Part shown: positions 1 through 5,088 of the stretch, piece by piece
How positions within the stretch are numbered: position 1 is the first letter of the stretch
How the letters are laid out: each line of letters opens with the position of its first letter
NCBI GenBank assembly: GCA_036525795.1
Contig: DATCZS010000150.1
Coordinates: forward strand, 1-5,088
Length of the DNA: 5,088 bases
From: DATCZS01 sp036525795
GTDB lineage: Bacteria > Actinomycetota > Acidimicrobiia > Spongiisociales > ZC4RG35
Reading direction: 5' to 3'
Notes under the pieces: model-generated
What the model was told of the DNA's origin: nothing
What the model saw: only the letters and a program-made list of their open reading frames with translations
Databases searched by the model: none
Translations under genes and position numbers: made by a program

Positions 1-1041
1 GTTGAAGACGGCGGCGGCGGCCAGTGTTGCGCCGGCGATCACCAGGTCGGGTGCTTGCTGCGGTATGCCGGCCTCGTTGGTTCCTCCCAGGAGGCGGGGG
101 AGTGCCACCACCGGGATGGCGTAGACGCCCGCGATCACCGAGGCGACCAGGGTGTAGGTGACGGTGCGGGAGATGATCCGGTCGATCTCATACAGCCGGT
201 ATTTGAGGACTGCGACACCGATCGACACTGGAAGTGTCGCCGCCCCCGCCACCAGGAATACCATCGACAGGGCTGTCTCCTGTCTGACGCTCTCAACGAT
301 CCAGAAGAGGGTCAGAAAGGTGAGGGGAAGCAGCATCCACTTGAGTTGCTGTCTCTCCGTCCCTGCTGAGCGAACGAACCTGACGATCGCCGAGACCAGA
401 GCGGCAGCCGATGCCGCCACCACCAGACCCTGTCCGATCGTCACAGCCACATCGAGCCACTCGACACCAGTCTCCCCGTCTTCGAGTGCGCCGAGGGGAA
501 GCGTCGCCGCCAGGTAGGCCGCTCTGACGAGCTGAACCGCCCCGCCGCAAAGGCCGACCCAGGCCACCGACCACCAGCGTGACGTTGGCGGGCGCCCGGT
601 GGGAAACAACAGGGGAAAGAGAACAATCAGCAGGACGATGCCTATCCAGAACACTCCCGACTGGATGAAGAAGGCGAGACGCACGCCGGGCAGTGAGCGC
701 CGGGCGGTGGCGTTCACATAGTCGGCGGCGGCCTGTGCGAGGAGTGCTGAGCTCACCGATAGGAGAAGCAACCAGGTGACCGTGTTTCGCGGCACCTTCA
801 CCGTGAGCCAGGCCGCCAGGGCAGCGATCGTGCTGCTCAGCCCGAATCCCACCGCGAAATTCAGTGTCAATCCTTCCTCGGGAACGACGAGCACCATCGG
901 AGACGCCAAGGTCGCCAAGAGGACGACCACGATGACCCGCGCCAGAGATCGCAGCCCCTGGTCGGTCATTGCCTCGCCCACCCACCGACCGGCGATGATC
1001 GACCGACCGCTCGCCTGCGTCGACGATGCGAGCCTCGACAA
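1..1041 (-). CDS. Multi-pass membrane protein, N-terminal sensor-type region (partial, runs off left edge)
   Basis: The minus strand is open for 347 codons to the window edge, with no stop reached. The product is very hydrophobic, with about eight to ten predicted membrane segments (for example residues 33-52, 59-80, 88-107, 124-147, 196-220, 233-250, 258-279, 294-318). It carries three landmarks I know from a family of actinobacterial membrane proteins: LFPTGRPP near 145-152, ERQQLKW at 229-235 and YRLYEIDRIISRTVTY at 281-296. In that family the membrane part is followed by a soluble region, often annotated as a histidine-kinase or ATPase-like module, which here would lie beyond position 1. 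I chose the TTG at 1041 because AGGAG lies 6 nt before it and an in-frame TAG at 1051-1053 closes the frame. The ATG at 969 (residue 25) has only poor ribosome-binding sequence. The family is seen; a sensing role is inferred; ligand and partner are unknown. Confidence 0.85.
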   Translation of the reverse strand, partial: MSRLASSTQASGRSIIAGRWVGEAMTDQGLRSLARVIVVVLLATLASPMVLVVPEEGLTLNFAVGFGLSSTIAALAAWLTVKVPRNTVTWLLLLSVSSALLAQAAADYVNATARRSLPGVRLAFFIQSGVFWIGIVLLIVLFPLLFPTGRPPTSRWWSVAWVGLCGGAVQLVRAAYLAATLPLGALEDGETGVEWLDVAVTIGQGLVVAASAAALVSAIVRFVRSAGTERQQLKWMLLPLTFLTLFWIVESVRQETALSMVFLVAGAATLPVSIGVAVLKYRLYEIDRIISRTVTYTLVASVIAGVYAIPVVALPRLLGGTNEAGIPQQAPDLVIAGATLAAAAVFN

Positions 1042-1047
1042 GAAACG

Positions 1048-1052
1048 CTCCT
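1048..1052 (-). promoter_or_regulatory. Shine-Dalgarno site AGGAG deciding a TTG start
   Basis: On the minus strand AGGAG is followed by a 6-nt spacer (CGTTTC) and then TTG at 1041. This is near-ideal spacing and overlaps the TAG that closes the frame upstream. It favours TTG over the later GTG at 981 and ATG at 969, neither of which has a comparable site. Confidence 0.6.
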
Positions 1053-1271
1053 AATCGCATCTGTCACGCTGGAATCGTCTCACGGGGACGTTCCGGCACA
1101 GTTACGGCTCGGCGGCCGAACAGGCTGTGACACCCTCGTTCCCGCGGATTCGTCGGCGAAGCCTTCGACAGGTTGCGGAGGGGGAGAGCGCCTCAAGACT
1201 GCCTGACGCTTTCGACCCAGCATCGTTGGTAGTGGCCGAGAGCCCGGGCGGCCCGTCGCTTGGACGATTCG

Positions 1272-1283
1272 CCGACTAGTCGG
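1272..1283. repeat. Perfect 12-bp palindrome CCGACTAGTCGG
   Basis: CCGACTAGTCGG reads identically on both strands. Allowing one G-T mismatch, the symmetry extends to 1270-1285. It lies in the spacer between two divergent genes, where an operator for a dimeric regulator would be expected, but nothing else shows that it is one; a 12-bp palindrome can also arise by chance. Confidence 0.4.
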
Positions 1284-1411
1284 TGCCGAGGAGCAACCTG
1301 CACCCCTCTTCAGACAACTGCTCACACAGGTAGTCGCACACCGCCTCGGGCATTCCGCCCTCTGCCGGCACCATCGAGTGGAGCAACTTCGCTCCGTCGC
1401 GACCCGACGGC

Positions 1412-1663
1412 ATGGGGTTGCCAGAAGTGAGTGGTGTGATCCGGGTCGATGGACGATCGCAACCCATACTCTTTCGGCTGTCCGGATTCGCCCACCCCGC
1501 TGATCGAGACGGTCGCCGGTTGATCGCGGCGTCCGTTCGCTGGTGGACCGACGACCCTGATCTTCGGTACCTGAACGACGTCGTCGGATTCGAGGAAGCA
1601 GAGTCCGACCCGGCGAGCGGCATGATCACCAGCCGCGCATACGTCCTCCACCCCGAGGCATAG
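1412..1663 (+). CDS. Small DUF3237-like protein, probably 5'-truncated
   Basis: This 83-residue ORF runs from ATG 1412 to TAG 1661. It reads as a mainly beta-strand protein: a VSGVIRVDGRSQPILFRLSG segment (residues 6-25), then RLIAASVRWWTDDPDLRYLNDVVGFEEAE and a final SGMITSRAYVLHPEA. The late 'R...WRTDDPxxxWLNdvvgvgeg' pattern recalls the C-terminal half of DUF3237-type proteins, whose function is not well defined. Those are usually around 140-160 residues, so this is about half length. The likeness seems to continue upstream of the ATG in the same frame (GTIEWSNFAPSRPDG, 1367-1411), but no start codon exists there and TAG lies at 1331. No Shine-Dalgarno precedes ATG 1412. It is either a short gene or the remnant of a longer one. 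A hairpin 9 nt past its stop supports a genuine plus-strand gene end. The family call is from memory of the pattern, not from a search. Confidence 0.5.
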   Translation: MGLPEVSGVIRVDGRSQPILFRLSGFAHPADRDGRRLIAASVRWWTDDPDLRYLNDVVGFEEAESDPASGMITSRAYVLHPEA

Positions 1664-1672
1664 GATCCAAGA

Positions 1673-1699
1673 TCTGTCGAGTGCACGGCGGTCGACAGA
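1673..1699 (+). terminator. Hairpin just after the DUF3237-like ORF
   Basis: TCTGTCGA (1673-1680) pairs perfectly with TCGACAGA (1692-1699) across an 11-nt loop. It starts 9 nt after the TAG of the plus-strand ORF. There is no T-tract, which is common for high-GC actinobacterial terminators. The placement suggests a transcription end for that ORF, but the 8-bp stem is modest. Confidence 0.4.
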
Positions 1700-1876
1700 C
1701 TCCGAACCGGTCCGTGAGCGCTGGCCCGTCCGGAGGCAGCGATCCCGCGGCCGCGATCGGACCGAAGGGTCCATCTGAGTGCGTCGCACACGACGAAGGG
1801 CCGGCCGCATTCGGCGAGACCGATCCGTCTCAGGCTGGCGACCGAGATCGGCGGTGATGTGAATGGCGGGAGACGC

Positions 1877-1912
1877 GACTCACCCACAGGCCCGTCGTCC
1901 TGTGGGTGAGTC
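1877..1912 (-). terminator. Strong hairpin between convergent genes
   Basis: GACTCACCCACAGG (1877-1890) and CCTGTGGGTGAGTC (1899-1912) form a perfect 14-bp stem with an 8-nt loop. It lies 19 nt beyond the stop of the minus-strand CPBP gene and between convergent genes, so it probably ends transcription of the kinase-regulator-protease unit and may act in both directions. No T-tract follows on either strand. Confidence 0.7.
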
Positions 1913-1931
1913 CGCCGGTCGGTAGGTGTTT

Positions 1932-2801
1932 CTACGCCTGGCGGCCTGTCGAGGAGGCGGATACACGATCGTCGGTGTGAAGGATGTCGACGATTGCATC
2001 GCCGCGTCCCAGCATCCGGCGGCGGTCGACGATCACGACGAGCGCCGCTGCGATCACGTAGAACAGGGTGTCCCACGGCTGGGCATCGGGGAACAGAGGG
2101 TTCATCAGTTGGAAGTGGAGCAGCCACGCCACCAGGAGGCTGCCGTTCGAGGTGTTGAACATCCAGGTGAAGATCACCGACACCGCCAGCAGGCCCACGA
2201 AGTAGGGGCCGAATGACCATGCGCTCTGAATGGTCCCGGACATGGCGAACGCCGGCAGGTGCCACACCGCCCAGGCGACGCCCACCAGGAGCCCGGAAAC
2301 GAGCGGGGTGAAGCGCCGCTGGAGCAACGGAAGCGCCACGCCCCGCCAGCCGATTTCCTCGACGGTCCCGGCCAGGAACATGAACTGGCCCAGGACCGGC
2401 AGCGCGGTGTACCAGGGCGAAAACACCGGGGTGTCGCCCACCGTGCCGGAAACGAGTGCGCCGGCGTAGACGATCGCCGTGACACCGGCCACCAGGAACA
2501 ACCATCCCGACACCGGCATCCGGACGATCCGGAAACGCCTGAAGAAACTCCGGAATCCCTCCCTGCCGTGGTGATGCCAGACCATCACCAGTCCGGAGAT
2601 GGCGGGTGCGTAGACCGCCAGGACGTACAGCGGGTTGGTCAGCCCGATCGGCCCGAACACCCGCTCGACAGCATCAGGGGCGGCGATCAGGATCGCTGCG
2701 ATACCCCAGGTGAGAGCAAACGTCAGCGACAAGAAGGCGCCGAGCCCACGCTTGCGGGTCCCGTTCATGGTCTCGATTCGTGTTGCCTCTGCGATGGCCA
2801 T
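1932..2801 (-). CDS. CPBP-family intramembrane metalloprotease (type II CAAX prenyl endopeptidase Rce1-like)
   Basis: The product is 289 residues, normal for the family, with about seven to eight hydrophobic segments. The CPBP (Abi) motifs are all visible: EEIGWRG with E148, E149 and R153; WAVWHLP with W177 and H181; and HFQLMN with H229 and N234. In Rce1-type proteases these glutamates and histidines bind the catalytic metal inside the membrane, so the protein is likely active. Bacterial members are linked to bacteriocin self-immunity, peptide or pheromone processing and membrane-protein turnover; the substrate here is unknown. The C-terminal 30 residues are polar and lie outside the core. 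ATG 2801 is preceded by AAAGGA at a 5-nt spacing, a good ribosome-binding site. The gene follows the two-component regulator on the same strand after 103 bp and ends at a strong hairpin. The family call is firm; the biological role is open. Confidence 0.93.
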   Translation of the reverse strand: MAIAEATRIETMNGTRKRGLGAFLSLTFALTWGIAAILIAAPDAVERVFGPIGLTNPLYVLAVYAPAISGLVMVWHHHGREGFRSFFRRFRIVRMPVSGWLFLVAGVTAIVYAGALVSGTVGDTPVFSPWYTALPVLGQFMFLAGTVEEIGWRGVALPLLQRRFTPLVSGLLVGVAWAVWHLPAFAMSGTIQSAWSFGPYFVGLLAVSVIFTWMFNTSNGSLLVAWLLHFQLMNPLFPDAQPWDTLFYVIAAALVVIVDRRRMLGRGDAIVDILHTDDRVSASSTGRQA

Positions 2802-2827
2802 GGTGTTCCTTTCGTCGGCCTGTGAAC

Positions 2828-2856
2828 AACGTATGGAGCATCACGTGGGGCGTCTT
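2828..2856 (-). promoter_or_regulatory. Possible promoter of the CPBP protease gene
   Basis: On the minus strand, AAGACG (2856-2851) and TACGTT (2833-2828) are 17 nt apart, giving a weak -35 and a TAnnnT-type -10. A transcript would start near 2821, leaving a leader of about 20 nt that includes the AAAGGA ribosome site. The -35 matches TTGACA at only three positions, so this is tentative. The gene could also be read through from the kinase-regulator transcript. Confidence 0.3.
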
Positions 2857-2864
2857 CGGCGCGT

Positions 2865-2895
2865 GGGTTGGTAACCACTTCAACCCCAGGGTTGA
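2865..2895. promoter_or_regulatory. Cluster of GGGTTG/CAACCC half-sites, putative operator
   Basis: Three copies of one hexamer lie within 31 bp: GGGTTG (2865-2870), CAACCC (2881-2886, as TCAACCC from 2880) and GGGTTGA (2889-2895). The last two form a perfect 7-bp inverted repeat with a 2-nt centre, and the first two form a 6-bp inverted repeat with a 10-nt spacer. The cluster begins 9 nt after the response-regulator stop and sits just upstream of the possible -35 of the protease gene, where an activator would bind. It could be the site of the adjacent regulator (inference). The inner repeat could instead be a weak hairpin after the regulator gene. Confidence 0.45.
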
Positions 2896-2904
2896 TCCCG
2901 GCGG

Positions 2905-3576
2905 TCAGGCGTTGGCTTCGCCGGGCTGGACGAGCCCGCTCTCGTAGGCAAACGCAACCGCCTGGGCGCGGTCACGCACTCCGAGCTTCGTGAACAGATG
3001 GTTGATGTGGGACTTCACCGTGGCAGCACCGATGAACAGCCGTTCGGAGATCTCGCTGTTGCTGTGCCCGTGGGCCATCTCGACGAGGACCTCGCGTTCC
3101 CGTTCGCTCAGCTGCTCGAGCCGCCGGGCTGTGTCGGTGTCGACTTCCAGACGGTGAGCGAACCGTCCGATGAGCCGGCTGGTGATGGACGGGGACAGCA
3201 TCGCTCCACCCTCGTGGACCGTCCGCACCGCTACAGCGAGCTCGTGGCGTGGCACATCCTTCAACACGAAACCGCTGGCGCCGGCCCGCAGCGCCTCGTA
3301 CACGTACTCGTCGGGATCGAACGTCGTGAGAATGATCACCCGAACAGGCCAGTCCGCCTCCGAGATGATGCGAGCCGTCGCCTGCAGCCCGTCCATCTCG
3401 GGCATGCGGATGTCCATCAGGATCACATCCGGACGTGAGGCGCGAGCCAGTTCGATCGCTTCGACACCCGTTCCCGCTTGAGCCACCACTTCGAGGTCGT
3501 CTTCGCTGTCGAGCATCATCGCGATTCCCTCGCGGAGGAGCGCCTGGTCGTCGACCAGTGCGACTCGAATCGTCAT
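2905..3576 (-). CDS. NarL/FixJ-family DNA-binding response regulator
   Basis: This 223-residue protein has the two-domain layout and length usual for the family. The receiver domain (about 3-120) shows the acidic pair D9/D10, the phosphorylation site D55 in LMDIRMPEMDG, T84 (or T85) in IILTTF and K106 in FVLKDVP. The LuxR-type helix-turn-helix (about 154-216) is intact: LSEREREVL, then NSEISERLFIGAATVKSHINHLFTKLGV. It should be phosphorylated by the kinase encoded just upstream and then bind DNA as a dimer. The frame stays open further upstream, but MTIRVALVDD at ATG 3576 is the standard family N-terminus. The ATG overlaps the kinase TGA as ATGA, so translation is probably coupled; GAAGGGA lies 8 nt before it. 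Members next to such kinases are often named DesR- or LiaR-like, but the target genes cannot be read from the protein. The nearest candidate is the downstream protease gene. Confidence 0.96.
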   Translation of the reverse strand: MTIRVALVDDQALLREGIAMMLDSEDDLEVVAQAGTGVEAIELARASRPDVILMDIRMPEMDGLQATARIISEADWPVRVIILTTFDPDEYVYEALRAGASGFVLKDVPRHELAVAVRTVHEGGAMLSPSITSRLIGRFAHRLEVDTDTARRLEQLSEREREVLVEMAHGHSNSEISERLFIGAATVKSHINHLFTKLGVRDRAQAVAFAYESGLVQPGEANA

Positions 3577-4745
3577 TGCGACCGTCCCTTCAGTGGGATG
3601 TCGGCTCGGACCCGGAAGCCGCCATCTTCGGCTGGACCTGCCTCGAAGTGCCCGCCGAGTAGCTCGGCACGCTGGCGCATCCCTGCCAGCCCGCGGCCGC
3701 TTCCCCCGGCCCACGTTGATCGTCCGGTCCCGTCGTCGACGACCTCGATGTGGAGCTGATCACCGTCCACTCCAACACGGACCGTTGCCCGAGCATCCTT
3801 CCCGGCGTGTCGGAGTGCGTTCGTGAGCGACTCCTGGACGATCCGGAAGGCGGCGAGGTCGAACCTCGTCGGGAGGTCGTCGGGCACATCGACGTGGAGT
3901 GACACCGGAAGCCCGGCGCTCTCCATGTGTTCTGCGATCTTCGGCAGGTCGCGTAGGGATGCTGCCGGCGTACGGGAATGCTCACCCGTTTGGGGGCCGA
4001 GAACGTCGAGGAGGTGTCTGAGTTCGTCGAGCGCGGATCGCCCTGCGTCCTCCACGGCGTTCATCGCTTTGGCCGCCCGCCCCGGATCCGCGCCCAGGAC
4101 CGCCTGTGCCGCGCCCGCCTGGACAGTCATGAGGCTCACCCGATGAGCCACCACATCGTGCAGCTCCCTGGCGATGCTTCTCCGCTCCTCCTCGACCACC
4201 CGCCGAAGCTCGGCGGCTCGCTCTCGTTCGAGCAACGCCGCCCGATCTTCGAGCAGCTGGAGGTACTCCCGACGAGCCGCCACTCTCCGTCCGATGTACC
4301 AGGGGAGGAGGGGAACGACGGTGGCGGCGAGTGCGACATCTGTGATCGGGTCACCGTCGTACAGGGCGGTTGCGACCACCGCTGCGGTGGCCGCCACCAC
4401 CGCCGTCACCGATGTCCGGAGGTCGTCGATATAGCGCCCGACGCCATACATCGCCACGAGGAAGGCCAGCGACGGCCCGCCGGGGTAGGCGAGAAGATGC
4501 CAGACGACATAGGCCACGACGACGACCGAGAGCACGGCGAGGGGGCGATGTCGACGCTGCACGAGTGCTGCGCTCCCTGCCAGCAGGACGAGCCACGCCG
4601 GGATCGGGAGGTCGGCGAATGCGGCGAGGTCCGAGACGGTTCCGGCCTGACCGCGAACGGCAGCGAACGCCTCGACGAGGAAGATGGCTACCGCCAGCAG
4701 GCCATCCCAGAGGGTCGGTCTCGGCATCGGGCGACGAAACGACAC
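3573..4745 (-). CDS. DesK-like sensor histidine kinase (HisKA_3)
   Basis: The product is 390 residues. The N-terminal 155 residues hold about five to six membrane segments (13-30, 48-63, 68-86, 92-103, 112-128, 136-152) with no large outside domain, so the stimulus is probably sensed in or at the membrane. A charged coiled-coil-like linker (156-189) leads to the HisKA_3 dimerisation helix with the phospho-acceptor H196 in RELHDVVAHRVSLM. The ATPase domain follows: N-box QESLTNALRHAG with N309, D337/D338 in VVDDGTG, and the glycine-rich GGSGRGLAGMRQRAELLGG (347-365). All catalytic residues are present. The start is GTG at 4745; AGGA 8 nt upstream could be a ribosome site, or part of a leaderless -10 box. 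ATG 4727 (residue 7) is a less likely start. Its stop overlaps the regulator start by 4 nt, so the two are a cognate pair. The family is certain; the signal is unknown. Confidence 0.95.
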   Translation of the reverse strand: MSFRRPMPRPTLWDGLLAVAIFLVEAFAAVRGQAGTVSDLAAFADLPIPAWLVLLAGSAALVQRRHRPLAVLSVVVVAYVVWHLLAYPGGPSLAFLVAMYGVGRYIDDLRTSVTAVVAATAAVVATALYDGDPITDVALAATVVPLLPWYIGRRVAARREYLQLLEDRAALLERERAAELRRVVEEERRSIARELHDVVAHRVSLMTVQAGAAQAVLGADPGRAAKAMNAVEDAGRSALDELRHLLDVLGPQTGEHSRTPAASLRDLPKIAEHMESAGLPVSLHVDVPDDLPTRFDLAAFRIVQESLTNALRHAGKDARATVRVGVDGDQLHIEVVDDGTGRSTWAGGSGRGLAGMRQRAELLGGHFEAGPAEDGGFRVRADIPLKGRSQ

Positions 4746-4752
4746 CTGGCGA

Positions 4753-4758
4753 ATCCTA
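4753..4758 (-). promoter_or_regulatory. Possible leaderless -10 box TAGGAT of the kinase-regulator operon
   Basis: TAGGAT on the minus strand ends 7 nt before the kinase GTG at 4745. In actinobacteria a TAnnnT box at this distance commonly gives leaderless transcripts that begin at the start codon. The -35 position (4776-4781, CACGTC) is poor. The same bases contain AGGA, so a ribosome-binding role is the rival reading. Confidence 0.35.
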
Positions 4759-4892
4759 CGTTCGGAGGGTCGCCCGACGTGCCGTTTGTCGCTCCGCGAG
4801 CATCACCGGTGCCGGATGGCGTATCGAGGTCTGGGGGCCAGAGCGCGCCCGCTGGGGGATGCTCAACCGGGTAGGTCGGGGCGGGCGGATCC

Positions 4893-4913
4893 CGGCCGAG
4901 GCTCTCTCGGCCG
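4893..4913 (-). terminator. GC-rich hairpin after the cyclase gene
   Basis: CGGCCGAG (4893-4900) pairs perfectly with CTCGGCCG (4906-4913) across a 5-nt loop. It starts 33 nt downstream of the cyclase stop, within the 201-bp gap before the kinase. No T-tract follows. It probably ends the cyclase transcript and separates it from the kinase operon. Confidence 0.45.
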
Positions 4914-4946
4914 ATGGTAGGACTGATCGGTCGCTCTCCGCTGCCG

Positions 4947-5088
4947 TCAGGTCAGGCGACACAACGCCCACGCCCCTTGGATGCCCTTGAATTCGCGTAC
5001 ACCGGCGTCCTCGAACGCAAACGATCCTCCCAGCAGGAGGTCCCGCACCGTAGATGTGACGAAGATCTCGCCATCAGGTGCGGCTCCT
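4947..5088 (-). CDS. C-terminal end of a class III adenylate/guanylate cyclase-domain protein (partial)
   Basis: Reading the minus strand from 5087 gives 46 residues before TGA at 4949-4947; the N-terminal part lies beyond the right edge. The segment GEIFVTSTVRDLLLGGSFAF, then EDAGVREFKGIQGAWALCRLT, matches the end of the class III nucleotide-cyclase homology domain. Actinobacterial members usually read 'GeVlVSsTVrDLvaGSGi.FeDrGehelKGvpg.w.l' at this point. The catalytic metal-binding aspartates and the purine-binding residues lie upstream and cannot be checked, so activity is unknown. The protein ends with this domain, as in many actinobacterial cyclases. The gene is co-oriented with the kinase but 201 bp away with a hairpin between, so it is probably a separate unit. 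The domain call is good; cAMP versus cGMP versus inactive cannot be decided. Confidence 0.8.
   Translation of the reverse strand, partial: GAAPDGEIFVTSTVRDLLLGGSFAFEDAGVREFKGIQGAWALCRLT

Larger units (their letters stand above)
1042..1411. other. Intergenic stretch between divergent genes
   Basis: This stretch separates the membrane protein (minus) from the small plus-strand ORF, so it should hold the promoter of each. I found no convincing paired -35/-10 box for either. It holds one perfect 12-bp palindrome at 1272-1283. The part from about 1276 to 1411 keeps GC-rich wobble positions in the phase shared by the downstream plus-strand ORF, but that plus frame is broken by TAG at 1277-1279 and 1331-1333. 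This could be the decayed 5' part of the gene. The minus strand is open in the same phase for 45 codons (1413-1276), but has no ribosome-binding site and no recognisable family. Confidence 0.4.

Noticed and set aside
293..1060. A 255-codon minus-strand frame with an ATG start and AGGAG-like sequence nearby.
   Set aside because: It is arginine- and glycine-rich without membrane segments or motifs, and it lies in another frame over the well-supported membrane protein; it is a high-GC shadow.
1088..1132. CACAG ... CTGTG arms upstream of the membrane-protein gene, as a possible operator.
   Set aside because: Arms of five bases with a spacer of more than 20 bases are too weak to distinguish from chance.
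1276..1413. A 45-codon minus-strand open frame ending LCEQLSEEGCRLLLGTD with GC-rich third positions, possibly a small gene.
   Set aside because: Its wobble positions coincide with those of the plus-strand DUF3237-like frame, so the codon bias is not independent evidence. It has no ribosome-binding site and matches no family I recognise.
1708..1764. Inverted repeat CGGTCCG (1708-1714) / CGGACCG (1758-1764), flanking the palindrome CGCGGCCGCG at 1746-1755.
   Set aside because: The arms are short, the loop is long, and GC-only palindromes of this size are expected often in such DNA. No gene end or start is placed to use it.
1276..2505. A 409-codon minus-strand open frame overlapping the protease gene.
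   Set aside because: Its upper half is an out-of-frame reading of the CPBP protease, which has all family motifs, and the rest has no recognisable domain.
3577..3714. A 46-residue N-terminal extension of the response regulator in the same open frame.
   Set aside because: The extension is arginine-rich, overlaps the kinase's conserved C-terminus, and the family's N-terminus begins exactly at MTIRVALVDD (ATG 3576) with ATGA overlap.
3978..4874. A 298-codon plus-strand open frame opposite the kinase.
   Set aside because: It is histidine-, arginine- and glycine-rich with no domain, and lies antisense to an intact histidine kinase; it is a shadow of GC-rich coding sequence.

Overview
The window is high-GC DNA with GC-rich wobble positions, and its protein families are typical of Actinomycetota: a DesK-type kinase with a NarL-type regulator, a stand-alone class III cyclase tail, a multi-pass FPTGRP/ERQQLKW membrane protein, and a TTG or GTG start for two of the genes. 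A soil or aquatic actinobacterium is the best guess; the sequence does not fix a genus. No rRNA, tRNA, insertion sequence, CRISPR array or phage gene was seen.

Layout, from the right edge in the direction most genes are read (minus strand). (1) 4947-5088 is the last 46 codons of a protein ending in a class III adenylate/guanylate cyclase domain, followed by a GC-rich hairpin. (2) 4745-3573 is a membrane-bound DesK-like sensor histidine kinase starting at GTG; a TAGGAT box 7 nt before the GTG suggests a leaderless promoter. (3) 3576-2905 is its NarL/LuxR-type response regulator, overlapping the kinase by ATGA. (4) 2801-1932 is a CPBP-family intramembrane protease, separated from the regulator by 103 bp holding a cluster of GGGTTG/CAACCC half-sites and a weak promoter. 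A strong hairpin ends the unit. (5) 1412-1663, on the plus strand, is a small ORF resembling the C-terminal half of DUF3237-like proteins, possibly the remnant of a longer gene, with its own hairpin. (6) 1041-1, minus strand, is the N-terminal 347 residues of a multi-pass membrane protein of the kind that precedes sensor or kinase modules in actinobacteria; it runs off the left edge.

How the parts may work together: the kinase and regulator form a complete two-component system. The CPBP protease gene lies directly downstream on the same strand, with operator-like repeats where an activator would sit, so it is the obvious candidate target. That link is inference. The window otherwise consists of known families; I do not see a clearly new multi-gene system. 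The most worthwhile leads are the GGGTTG repeat cluster, the HK-RR-CPBP linkage and the decayed or shortened DUF3237-like gene.
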